The notes under the pieces: model-generated
What the model saw: only the letters and a program-made list of their open reading frames with translations
Database searches by the model: none
What the model was told of the DNA's origin: nothing
Origin: Desulfobacteraceae bacterium
GTDB taxonomy: Bacteria > Desulfobacterota > Desulfobacteria > Desulfobacterales > ETH-SRB1
Length of the DNA stretch: 6,203 bases
Direction: 5' to 3'
Assembly (NCBI GenBank): GCA_030638305.1
Contig: DAOWEW010000171.1
Location: 1-6,203 of the forward strand
Position numbers and translations under genes: made by a program
Shown: positions 1 through 4,887 of the stretch, piece after piece
Layout: each line of letters opens with the position of its first letter
Position numbering within the stretch: the first letter of the stretch is position 1

Positions 1-108
1 CAGAAGCGGCGCTGATAAAAGAAAAAATAGTAAACACCCTATAAAAAATGGAAGTAATGAGAAGAATAAGGCAAGGTGACGGTTTATATTTTTCATTTGA
101 TTGTTCAT
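1..108 (-). CDS. N-terminus of an unidentified membrane or exported protein (runs off left edge)
   Basis: A minus-strand frame opens with ATG at 108-106 and stays open for 36 codons to the window edge. It is preceded by an AAGGAG ribosome site (plus-strand CTCCTT, 112-117), only 3 bases from this ATG; a second in-frame ATG at 96-94 is 15 bases away, so the first is the better start. The peptide begins MNNQMKNINRHLALFFSLLP and continues with a strongly hydrophobic stretch (FFIGCLLFFLLSAPLL). This gives a short polar, positively charged head followed by a membrane segment or signal sequence. The FIGC part resembles a lipobox, but hydrophobicity continues past the Cys, so a transmembrane helix is likelier. 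The body of the protein is outside the window, so I do not name a function. It is divergent from the toxin-antitoxin genes, with a miniature element between them. Confidence 0.6.
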   Translation of the reverse strand, partial: MNNQMKNINRHLALFFSLLPFFIGCLLFFLLSAPLL

Positions 109-154
109 ATGCTCCTTATACATAAAAGGTTTGCTGCTATCATAGAGATACCAT

Positions 155-314
155 TGAAATAATCAGCAATTCTAATTATGGCTTTTTGTAGGTTGGGTTG
201 AGGTACGAAACCCAACGATTATGCGAAACATTTGCTAAATTTGTTGGGTTTCGCGTTGCTCAACCCAACCTACCCTGTGATCAATTTCCAAAATTAGAAT
301 TGCTGTGAAATAAT
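155..314. mobile_element. Miniature inverted-repeat element (164-305) with 9-bp target duplication
   Basis: The element proper is 142 bp. Its ends, 164-181 and 288-305, are 18-bp inverted repeats with one mismatch (CAGCAATTCTAATT[A/T]TGG). Immediately outside them the 9-mer TGAAATAAT occurs on both sides in direct orientation (155-163 and 306-314), as expected of a target-site duplication. Inside is a long palindrome: GTAGGTTGGGTTGAG (188-202) pairs with 259-273, and CGAAACCCAAC (206-216) pairs with 243-253. Each half can also fold alone through GTTGGGTT/AACCCAAC. There is no coding capacity, so movement would depend on a transposase elsewhere. GTAGGTTGGGTT-type palindromes are, from memory, abundant repeats in several bacterial groups. 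A 9-bp duplication fits several DDE transposase families, so I do not name one. Confidence 0.85.
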
Positions 315-322
315 AATACATC

Positions 323-354
323 TTGATTATTACTCTATTTGGTAATAATATTAC
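323..354 (+). promoter_or_regulatory. Putative promoter and palindromic operator of the toxin-antitoxin pair
   Basis: TTGATT (323-328) and TAATAT (346-351) are spaced by 17 bases and make a plausible sigma70-type promoter, each matching the consensus at 4 of 6 positions. A perfect 13-bp palindrome, GTAATA-A-TATTAC (342-354), covers the -10 region. A second inverted pair, TAATAAT (311-317) and ATTATTA (326-332), covers the -35. HTH antitoxins of this class usually repress their own operon at such palindromes, so these are the natural operator candidates. The region is very AT-rich, so some symmetry is expected by chance. The predicted transcription start (about 358) falls on the upstream ATG of the toxin frame. 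Confidence 0.45.
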
Positions 355-399
355 TTTATGCAATATTGAGTCAGGATAAAAAAAAAAGTCAACAAAAGA

Positions 400-624
400 T
401 TGAATAAATTACCCCAAAATATTCAGAAGCTGCTGTTTTTACTTGTCGAAGACCTGAAAGCTGATGGTCCCATTCAAAAAAGTTGGCGTAATTTTTCGCC
501 ATTGGGAAAAAACAAATACCATTGTCATCTGTCCTATCGCTATGTGGCTTGCTGGACATGGCAGCACGAAAAGATTGAAATTGAGGTGTACTATGTTGGC
601 TCTCGTGAAAAAGCCCCGTATTGA
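400..624 (+). CDS. RelE/ParE-type toxin, probably 5'-disrupted
   Basis: The 74-residue product from TTG 400 carries the conserved C-terminal two thirds of a RelE/ParE-superfamily toxin. A GPIQKSW segment leads into NKYHCHLSYRYVACW, an IEIEVYYVGS strand and the end REKAPY. Relatives are mRNA-cleaving or gyrase-directed toxins held in check by the cognate HTH antitoxin encoded just downstream. Family members are usually about 85-90 residues, so the N-terminal strand and helix are short here. Reading upstream in frame gives ATG at 358, then CAA TAT TGA, then VRIKKKVNKR running into the annotated start. This would be an 88-residue protein of normal size but for the TGA at 367-369. No good ribosome site precedes TTG 400. 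The gene is either a recent nonsense mutant or translated as a shortened, probably inactive form. Confidence 0.75.
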   Translation: MNKLPQNIQKLLFLLVEDLKADGPIQKSWRNFSPLGKNKYHCHLSYRYVACWTWQHEKIEIEVYYVGSREKAPY

Positions 625-952
625 GTTATCCATTCAAGGTGAACATGTAGAAGAACTTCTTGATTGGATTAAAAAAAAATTTGAAATAAGTATCCTTTCT
701 TCCGAAGCTAACGACAGCATTCCTGTGGAGGAAACTGACTTCTGGAAAGAAATGCAGTCAAACAGAGTTGGTAATCTTCTCGCAGGTGCCAGGCTTAAAG
801 CAGGTTTAACACAAGCGCAACTTGCCGAGAAACTGAATATCCGTCAGAACATGATCAGTGATTATGAGAGAGGTAAGCGCAGGCTTTCTCCTGCCATGGC
901 CAAACCTATCACCAAGATTCTTGATATAAAAATTGACAGGCTTTCCTATTAA
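593..952 (+). CDS. HTH (XRE-family) antitoxin, HigA-like order
   Basis: This 119-residue product has two parts. Residues 1-55 are a charged N-terminal region (KKPRIELSIQGEHVEELLDW and a KKKFEISILSS strand) that in relatives contacts the toxin. Residues about 58-115 form a Cro/C1-type helix-turn-helix: LLAGARLKAGLTQAQLAEKL, then the recognition helix region IRQNMISDYERGKRRLSPAMA. Role: neutralise the toxin encoded just upstream and repress the shared promoter. ATG 593 is chosen because GAGGTG (583-588) sits 4 bases upstream. The in-frame GTG at 605, giving MKKPRIEL, is an alternative that fits the usual N-terminus of relatives but has a weaker ribosome site. Either start overlaps the toxin's 3' end by 20-32 bases, implying translational coupling. 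The reading frame is intact, unlike the toxin's, and is open further upstream inside the toxin gene, but that extension has no family character. Confidence 0.88.
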   Translation: MLALVKKPRIELSIQGEHVEELLDWIKKKFEISILSSEANDSIPVEETDFWKEMQSNRVGNLLAGARLKAGLTQAQLAEKLNIRQNMISDYERGKRRLSPAMAKPITKILDIKIDRLSY

Positions 953-969
953 GGAACCTCCATGCCATT

Positions 970-987
970 GCCACCTGAGGTGGTGGC
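970..987. repeat. Hairpin, candidate right end of the IS200-like element
   Basis: GCCACC (970-975) can pair with GGTGGC (982-987), or CCACC (971-975) with GGTGG (979-983) around a TGA loop. It shares the CCTGAGGT core with the hairpin at 1236-1256. It lies 18 bases after the antitoxin stop codon and could also slow or end transcription of that operon. No T-tract follows, so it is not a standard intrinsic terminator. Confidence 0.55.
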
Positions 988-1045
988 TTGACAAGGCTGT
1001 AAATCAATTCGGATATCACCAATATCAACCTATTAGCTCGCTGAC

Positions 1046-1105
1046 TGCACATAATATTTTGGTACACATAATGCAAATTATGTTGAGCTGCACATAATTT
1101 GCATT
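1046..1105. repeat. Nested inverted and direct repeats of an ACATAAT unit
   Basis: TGCACATAAT occurs at 1046-1055 and again at 1089-1098. A 14-bp perfect inverted repeat, AATGCAAATTATGT (1070-1083) and its complement (1092-1105), encloses an 8-base loop. Overlapping it, ACATAAT (1066-1072) and ATTATGT (1077-1083) form a tighter hairpin with a 4-base loop. These repeats occupy the place where the body of tnpA should be. They could be the end of a second element inserted into the first, or a recombinase binding site. I do not recognise the family. Confidence 0.6.
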
Positions 1106-1142
1106 CCCATATCGAATGTGATAACTTCTTCAATCTACTCAT
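1098..1142 (-). pseudogene. tnpA: tnpA fragment, N-terminus of IS200-type Y1 transposase
   Basis: From ATG 1142 the minus strand reads MSRLKKLSHSIWECK. This closely resembles the start of IS200-branch TnpA proteins, in which an [L/S]SH[S/T][I/V]WEC-type segment leads into a YHIVWCPKYR-like strand (recalled from family knowledge, not searched). Here the frame continues instead into LCAAQHNLHY, encoded by the palindromic repeats at 1046-1105, and the HUH motif and catalytic tyrosine never appear. A strong ribosome site, GGGAGGT (plus-strand 1148-1154), lies 5 bases upstream. The frame stays open to 909 but the rest is not transposase, so I treat only the first 15 codons as gene remnant. Confidence 0.6.
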
Positions 1143-1190
1143 AATGTACCTCCCAACTTTTCAGATGTACCTTCCAGGGAGGTGCATTAT
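1141..1190 (-). promoter_or_regulatory. Stem-loop masking the tnpA ribosome site
   Basis: ATAATGTACCTCCC (1141-1154) pairs with GGGAGGTGCATTAT (1177-1190), 14 positions with one G-T type mismatch, around a 22-base loop. On the minus-strand transcript this stem buries the GGGAGGT ribosome site and part of the start codon of the tnpA remnant. IS200 is known for exactly this arrangement: a 5' leader structure that hides the tnpA ribosome site and keeps transposition rare. Its survival supports the IS200 identification even though the gene body is gone. Confidence 0.65.
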
Positions 1191-1235
1191 ACCTAATAAT
1201 AAATCACTAATAAACTGGTAGAACCTATTCAGGGG

Positions 1236-1256
1236 ACCACTACCTGAGGTAGTGGT
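1236..1256. repeat. Perfect hairpin, candidate left end of the IS200-like element
   Basis: ACCACTACC (1236-1244) and GGTAGTGGT (1248-1256) form a 9-bp perfect stem with a TGA loop. Loop and closing pairs match the hairpin at 970-987, and surrounding bases (GAACCT about 18-25 bases before each hairpin, then GCTG and AAT shortly after) are also partly shared. This is consistent with paired subterminal hairpins of one element. It lies just before the stop codon (1267-1269) that bounds the restriction-gene relic. Confidence 0.6.
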
Positions 1257-1269
1257 TTAAGCTGATTAA

Positions 1270-1458
1270 TTAACTCCTGTTTTTGACAAGGAGAATCCAA
1301 TCAGGTCAACATCCGGTGCAAGAACCTGGTTTACGAGTAAACCTTGCGAATGGATTGAAAAATCACATATCAGCCATTGTGTATATGACAGCGGATGGGA
1401 AGCTGCGGAAGCATATTTTCTTGAAAAATCAGATTCGCCATCCGTGCCTACGGCGTAA
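1270..1458 (+). pseudogene. Fragment of a type III-like restriction helicase/endonuclease (Res subunit)
   Basis: Reading codons from 1270 to the TAA at 1456-1458 gives LTPVFDKENPIRSTSGARTW, then FTSKPCEWIEKSHISHC, then VYDSGWEAAEAYFLEKSD and a short unrelated tail. This matches, from memory, the stretch of large DEAD/DEAH restriction proteins that reads roughly FDPENPIGST..RTWYTSKPC..T.KSHIN.CV.DS.WEASEAF.LDRN, just before the endonuclease domain. There is no start codon or ribosome site, and an in-frame TAA at 1267-1269 precedes it. Full-length relatives are many hundreds of residues, so both the helicase part and the nuclease part are lost. The tail after FLEKSD departs from the family, suggesting a break near 1435. 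The IS200-like remnant directly upstream may have taken part in its destruction. A different frame in the same stretch (TTG 1283 to 1489) is open but has no family character. Confidence 0.65.
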
Positions 1459-1476
1459 ATTGGGCGGGGTTAAGAA

Positions 1477-3462
1477 ATGGAAAAAATAAATTTAAATTTT
1501 GTTCTAATTGCAATTCTGTTTTTATGCTCGTGCGGGTTGAAAGATATTCCTTTGTCTGTTCCTGTCCAGCCTGGTCCTGCAGATGAGTTGTTTTCAAAAG
1601 CAGAAAAATTGTATCAGATAAAATTATATGAGAAAGCTCTTGATACTTACAATGAGTATCTTGCCGGATTCCCGGACAGCCCTCTTGCCGATGCTGCGCT
1701 CATAAAAACAGGGGCAATTTATACAGCGCTTGGAGATTATGCAAAAGCACATGATAGCTATAACCGTTTGATTGTTGAATATCCTGACAGCTTTTTTGTT
1801 CCTGATGCAAGAGTTGAAAGACTGGTAACATTTTATAAACAAGGCAAATACAAAAAAGTAATAAGTGACGCCGAACGTATTCTAAAAAAAATTGTATCCA
1901 GGATTCACGTTCTAAGAATATATGTTCTAATAGGAGATACTTATCTTGCACTCGGTTCTCCGCTGGATGCTTTACATTACTATATATTATCATATGAGAA
2001 ATCAAAAGGTCTTGAAAGAGAACCCGTTATCAAGAAACTTAAGGAAACCGCCATACGGTTTGATAAAGAAGAGATTATATCCATTATGGAAAACATGGGA
2101 TATAAGCCGCCTGTTGCAGGTCTGCTTATGTATCTATACGGTCTTAAAAAGGCTGAAACAGAACAATATAATGATGCTATTATGATGCTTTCTGCTTTTG
2201 TCGACAGGTTTCCTGAGCATAATTATGTCGTAAAAGCGAAAAATATTATAGAAGAACTCAGCACAAAGTCTGTATACAGTCGCTATACCATAGGTTGTTT
2301 GCTTCCCCTTAGCGGTTATTACAAAGCTTTTGGCGACAAGGCATTGAAAGGGATTGAACTTGCACTTGGGCAATTCTGTTCTCAGGATGACCGGCCGTCT
2401 ATTAAAATAATAATAAAAGATACGGGTTCAGATCCGGATATTGCTGTTAATGCAGTGAATGAATTATTTGAACAGCATGTTGCAGCAATTATCGGTCCGA
2501 TTTTTACGGCCGAGCCTGCAGCCTTAGAAGCACAAAACAGGGGAATTCCTATAGTTACTATAACCCAGAAGGACAATATTGCTGATACCGGAGATTATGT
2601 TTTCAGAAATTTTTTTACTCCCAAAATGCAGGTCGAAACAATTGTTTCTTACGCAATTGAAGAGCTCAAGCTGAAAAATTTTGCAATTCTTTATCCAAAT
2701 GAAAATTATGGTAAAGTTTTTATGAATCTTTTCTGGGATGAGATCAAGAGTTGTGGCGGGAAAGTAGTCGGAGTTGAATCGTACAAGCCTGAAAGCACTG
2801 ATTTTGCAGATCCAATAAAGAAACTTGTGGGGCTTTACTATGAATTGCCGGAGGATCTGAAAAATATAAACAAGTTGATTGAAGATGAAGAAAAAAAAGA
2901 AGACCATATCTGGAGCGAAGAAAAGTATCATGATACTGATAAGTCTACAGAGGAAGAGAGCTTTATAGAGGATGGTGAGCCGAAGCCCGTTATTGATTTT
3001 GATGCTATATGTATTCCCGACTCACCGAAAAGAGCAGGACTTATTATCCCTCAGTTGTCATTTCATGATATTGATAATGTATATCTTTTGGGTACCAATC
3101 TATGGCATTCAGACCTTTTAATCAAAATGGCGCAGAAATATGTGCAAAATGCTATAATGCCGGATATTTTTTTCGCAGAAAGCTCTTCAGAAAAGGTGAG
3201 AGATTTTGTCATGGCTTTTGAGGAGACTTTCAGGGAGAAGCCCGGTTTCATAGAAGCTGTAGCTTATGATACTGCAATGATGTTGTTTCAGATAGTCAGC
3301 CGGCCTGATGTCAGATTCAGAAGCGAAGTGAAAAATGAACTGATAAAACTTAGTAATTTTCATGGGGTAACAGGTCTTACTTCATTTGATAATAACGGGG
3401 GACTTCAGAAAGATCTTTATCTTCTTAAAATTAAAGGTAATCAATTTATTGAATTGGAATAA
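1477..3462 (+). CDS. LpoA/LppC-like outer-membrane lipoprotein: TPR repeats plus type 1 periplasmic-binding fold
   Basis: The 661-residue protein begins with a lipoprotein signal: a short charged head, the hydrophobic core FVLIAILFL, and lipobox LCSC with Cys19 as the likely lipidated residue. Gly20 at +2 favours outer-membrane sorting. Residues about 35-68 and 71-105 are TPR units (ADELFSKAEKLYQIKLYEKA; ALIKTGAIYTALGDYAKAHD), and helical repeats continue to about 265. From residue 270 (YTIGCLLPLSGYYKAFGDKA) to the end is a type 1 periplasmic-binding fold, with AAIIGP at about 336-341. This two-part layout and length match LpoA, which activates penicillin-binding protein 1A in Escherichia coli; a peptidoglycan role here is inference. 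An acidic, lysine-rich insert at about 467-505 interrupts the binding fold. ATG 1477 is preceded by GGGGT (1466-1470) at 6 bases. No clear promoter is visible, and the restriction relic abuts it. It converges with the phosphofructokinase gene. Confidence 0.85.
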   Translation: MEKINLNFVLIAILFLCSCGLKDIPLSVPVQPGPADELFSKAEKLYQIKLYEKALDTYNEYLAGFPDSPLADAALIKTGAIYTALGDYAKAHDSYNRLIVEYPDSFFVPDARVERLVTFYKQGKYKKVISDAERILKKIVSRIHVLRIYVLIGDTYLALGSPLDALHYYILSYEKSKGLEREPVIKKLKETAIRFDKEEIISIMENMGYKPPVAGLLMYLYGLKKAETEQYNDAIMMLSAFVDRFPEHNYVVKAKNIIEELSTKSVYSRYTIGCLLPLSGYYKAFGDKALKGIELALGQFCSQDDRPSIKIIIKDTGSDPDIAVNAVNELFEQHVAAIIGPIFTAEPAALEAQNRGIPIVTITQKDNIADTGDYVFRNFFTPKMQVETIVSYAIEELKLKNFAILYPNENYGKVFMNLFWDEIKSCGGKVVGVESYKPESTDFADPIKKLVGLYYELPEDLKNINKLIEDEEKKEDHIWSEEKYHDTDKSTEEESFIEDGEPKPVIDFDAICIPDSPKRAGLIIPQLSFHDIDNVYLLGTNLWHSDLLIKMAQKYVQNAIMPDIFFAESSSEKVRDFVMAFEETFREKPGFIEAVAYDTAMMLFQIVSRPDVRFRSEVKNELIKLSNFHGVTGLTSFDNNGGLQKDLYLLKIKGNQFIELE

Positions 3463-3465
3463 TAG

Positions 3466-3543
3466 CGGTTCACGGTTCATGGTTAAAATGCTGCAGTTGT
3501 TGCGTAGTTCATTGAAAAACTGTAAACCGACAACCGTGAACCG
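3466..3543. terminator. Inverted repeat between convergent genes, possible bidirectional terminator
   Basis: CGGTTCACGGTT (3466-3477) and AACCGTGAACCG (3532-3543) pair perfectly over 12 bp. Pairing can extend inward through GGTT (3481-3484) and AACC (3525-3528) with mismatches. The loop is over 40 bases. It fills most of the 85-base gap between the lipoprotein stop and the phosphofructokinase stop. A terminator role rests on position; there is no clean T-tract, and the GGTTCAC/GGTTCAT/GGTTAAA tandem pattern on the left arm suggests it may be a dispersed repeat. Confidence 0.45.
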
Positions 3544-3547
3544 TTAG

Positions 3548-4873
3548 TTATTCATTTTTAAAGGAACTCTGGCCTGTTGCGTGAAGGACGCTTAGCCACA
3601 ATTTTTGGTTTGAATCAACTCTTTTTCGTTTACCGGCGGAGGCTTTCATTGGGATATGAACAAAATAGTTGTTCCAGTGGCCGATTAAGAGTCCCGTTTT
3701 TCCCGACATTCCGGCATGAACAGCGTCGCGTCCCAAAAAGCTGCAAAAAACATGGTCGTTTGCATTTGCCGGCAGACTCCTGATCATATAACTGGGATCA
3801 ATATATTTAAGTGATATATTAATGTTTCTGGATTGGAAGTAAGATATTATTTTGTTTTTTAAAAACAGCCCTATATCCTTAAGTTTGATGTTTCCTGATT
3901 CATCACGCTCATTCTTGTCAATTTCAAAAAACTTCTGGCCTGCTCCCTCAGCTACCAGTATTACAGCATGTTTTCTGAGATGAATACGTTTTTCAAGCTC
4001 GTTTAGAAAACCTTTCGGTCCTTCAAGATCAAAATCAACTTCCGGTATCAGCACAAAGTTCACATTTTGTTGAGCAAGAGCGCTTGTTGCCGTTATAAAA
4101 CCGGAATGCCTTCCCATAAGCTTTACAAGTCCTATTCCGTTGGGATAACCCACAGCTTCATTGTGGGCTCCCCTGATCGCCTGCGTGGCCATGTCAACAG
4201 CAGTATCAAAACCAAAAGTTCTTGATACCATATAAATATCATTATCTATTGTTTTCGGTATTCCAATAACACTTATTTTCAGACCTGTTTTTGTTATGGT
4301 ATCCACTATCCCGGTTGCAGCCCTAAGTGTTCCATCGCCCCCAATCATAAAAAGGATACCTATGTTCATTTCTTGAAGGGTATTAACAATCTCCTCTATT
4401 GATTGGACTCCTCTTGAAGACCCTAAGATTGAACCACCCATTTCAAGTATATTGACAACCGCTTCAGGTTTGAGATCCATTATCTCGTGCCCATATTTTG
4501 GAATAAAACCCTGAAGGCCGTATCTTATACCATAGATATGCCGGACTCCGTAACTGTAATGAAGTTCAAAAACTATTGAACGAATTATATCATTCAGACC
4601 AGGGCATAGCCCTCCGCATGTTACAATTGCACACCTTAGTTTGTCGGGATTAAAAAATATTTTGCTTCTGGGACCGGCCATTTCAAACGATGTTGGTATT
4701 TTTTTTTCTTTGATTGTTTTTATAACTCTATCAAATTTTACATCTATTAATATCCTGTTATTGTCGGGAACAAAATTTTGATTTTTTACGCTGCTGTCTC
4801 CTTTTAAAATAGGCGAAGGGAATTGAGGCTCTCCTAATGTCTTTATTGTTGTATTGATAGAATTATAATCCAT
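3548..4873 (-). CDS. pfkA: 6-phosphofructokinase, probably ATP-dependent (plant/trypanosome-like clade)
   Basis: This enzyme phosphorylates fructose 6-phosphate to fructose 1,6-bisphosphate in glycolysis, in the cytoplasm. From the ATG at 4873 it has 441 residues. An in-frame TTG at 4879 is only 1 base from the ribosome site, whereas the ATG has AAGGAG (plus-strand 4881-4886) 7 bases away. Numbered from that ATG, visible motifs are CGGLCPGLN (86-94, phosphate-donor loop), GGDGT (178-182), PKTIDND (206-212, with the catalytic Asp210), MGRHSGF (253-259) and YIDPSYMIRS (357-366). Gly in GGDGT, where PPi-dependent enzymes have Asp, indicates ATP. Lys in PKTIDND is typical of PPi enzymes and of the ATP enzymes of plants and trypanosomes. 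The roughly 70-residue N-terminal extension also fits that clade. It is second in an operon with kdsD. Confidence 0.93.
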   Translation of the reverse strand: MDYNSINTTIKTLGEPQFPSPILKGDSSVKNQNFVPDNNRILIDVKFDRVIKTIKEKKIPTSFEMAGPRSKIFFNPDKLRCAIVTCGGLCPGLNDIIRSIVFELHYSYGVRHIYGIRYGLQGFIPKYGHEIMDLKPEAVVNILEMGGSILGSSRGVQSIEEIVNTLQEMNIGILFMIGGDGTLRAATGIVDTITKTGLKISVIGIPKTIDNDIYMVSRTFGFDTAVDMATQAIRGAHNEAVGYPNGIGLVKLMGRHSGFITATSALAQQNVNFVLIPEVDFDLEGPKGFLNELEKRIHLRKHAVILVAEGAGQKFFEIDKNERDESGNIKLKDIGLFLKNKIISYFQSRNINISLKYIDPSYMIRSLPANANDHVFCSFLGRDAVHAGMSGKTGLLIGHWNNYFVHIPMKASAGKRKRVDSNQKLWLSVLHATGQSSFKNE

Positions 4874-4880
4874 AACCAAT

Positions 4881-4887
4881 CTCCTTA
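4881..4887 (-). promoter_or_regulatory. Ribosome site of pfk overlapping the kdsD stop codon
   Basis: On the minus strand the sequence reads TAAGGAG: TAA is the kdsD stop and AAGGAG is the pfk ribosome site, followed 7 bases later by the pfk ATG. Ribosomes finishing kdsD would release directly at the pfk initiation site, so translational coupling is likely. This also fixes the pfk start at 4873 rather than the TTG at 4879. Confidence 0.8.

Larger units (their letters stand above)
955..1265 (-). mobile_element. Decayed or miniature IS200/IS605-type element
   Basis: Outer boundaries are approximate. Two related hairpins mark the ends: 970-987 (CCACC-TGA-GGTGG core, on the right-end side in element orientation) and 1236-1256 (ACCACTACC-TGA-GGTAGTGGT, left-end side). 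IS200/IS605 elements have such similar subterminal hairpins, which the Y1 transposase TnpA binds, and lack terminal inverted repeats. Between them on the minus strand are a ribosome-site-masking stem and the first 15 codons of a tnpA gene (see separate entries), followed by unrelated, repeat-rich sequence instead of the HUH and catalytic Tyr region. An intact IS200 is about 700 bp and this is about 300, so the element is an internal-deletion derivative that cannot move on its own. Exact cleavage sites cannot be fixed by eye. Confidence 0.6.

Noticed and set aside
3..44. Plus-strand frame ending EAALIKEKIVNTL-stop, possible C-terminus of a gene entering from the left
   Set aside because: Only 13 codons, and it competes with a minus-strand frame over the same bases that has a start codon, an AAGGAG site and a clear hydrophobic N-terminus.
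367..369. TGA in the toxin frame as a selenocysteine codon
   Set aside because: No stem-loop resembling a SECIS element was seen just downstream, and the toxin family has no selenoprotein members that I know of; a point mutation is simpler.
464..592. Longer antitoxin start at ATG 464
   Set aside because: The extra 43 residues are an out-of-frame reading of the toxin gene without family character; ATG 593 has a ribosome site and matches the usual N-terminus.
909..1142. 77-codon minus-strand frame taken as a whole gene
   Set aside because: Only its first 15 codons resemble a known protein (TnpA); the rest reads through palindromic repeats and the 3' end of the antitoxin gene.
1283..1489. 68-codon plus-strand frame from TTG 1283
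   Set aside because: It is an alternative frame of the restriction-gene relic, runs past the start of the lipoprotein gene, and has low-complexity basic composition.
2524..2931. 135-codon minus-strand frame inside the lipoprotein gene
   Set aside because: Antisense shadow of a well-supported gene, with no ribosome site or recognisable domain.
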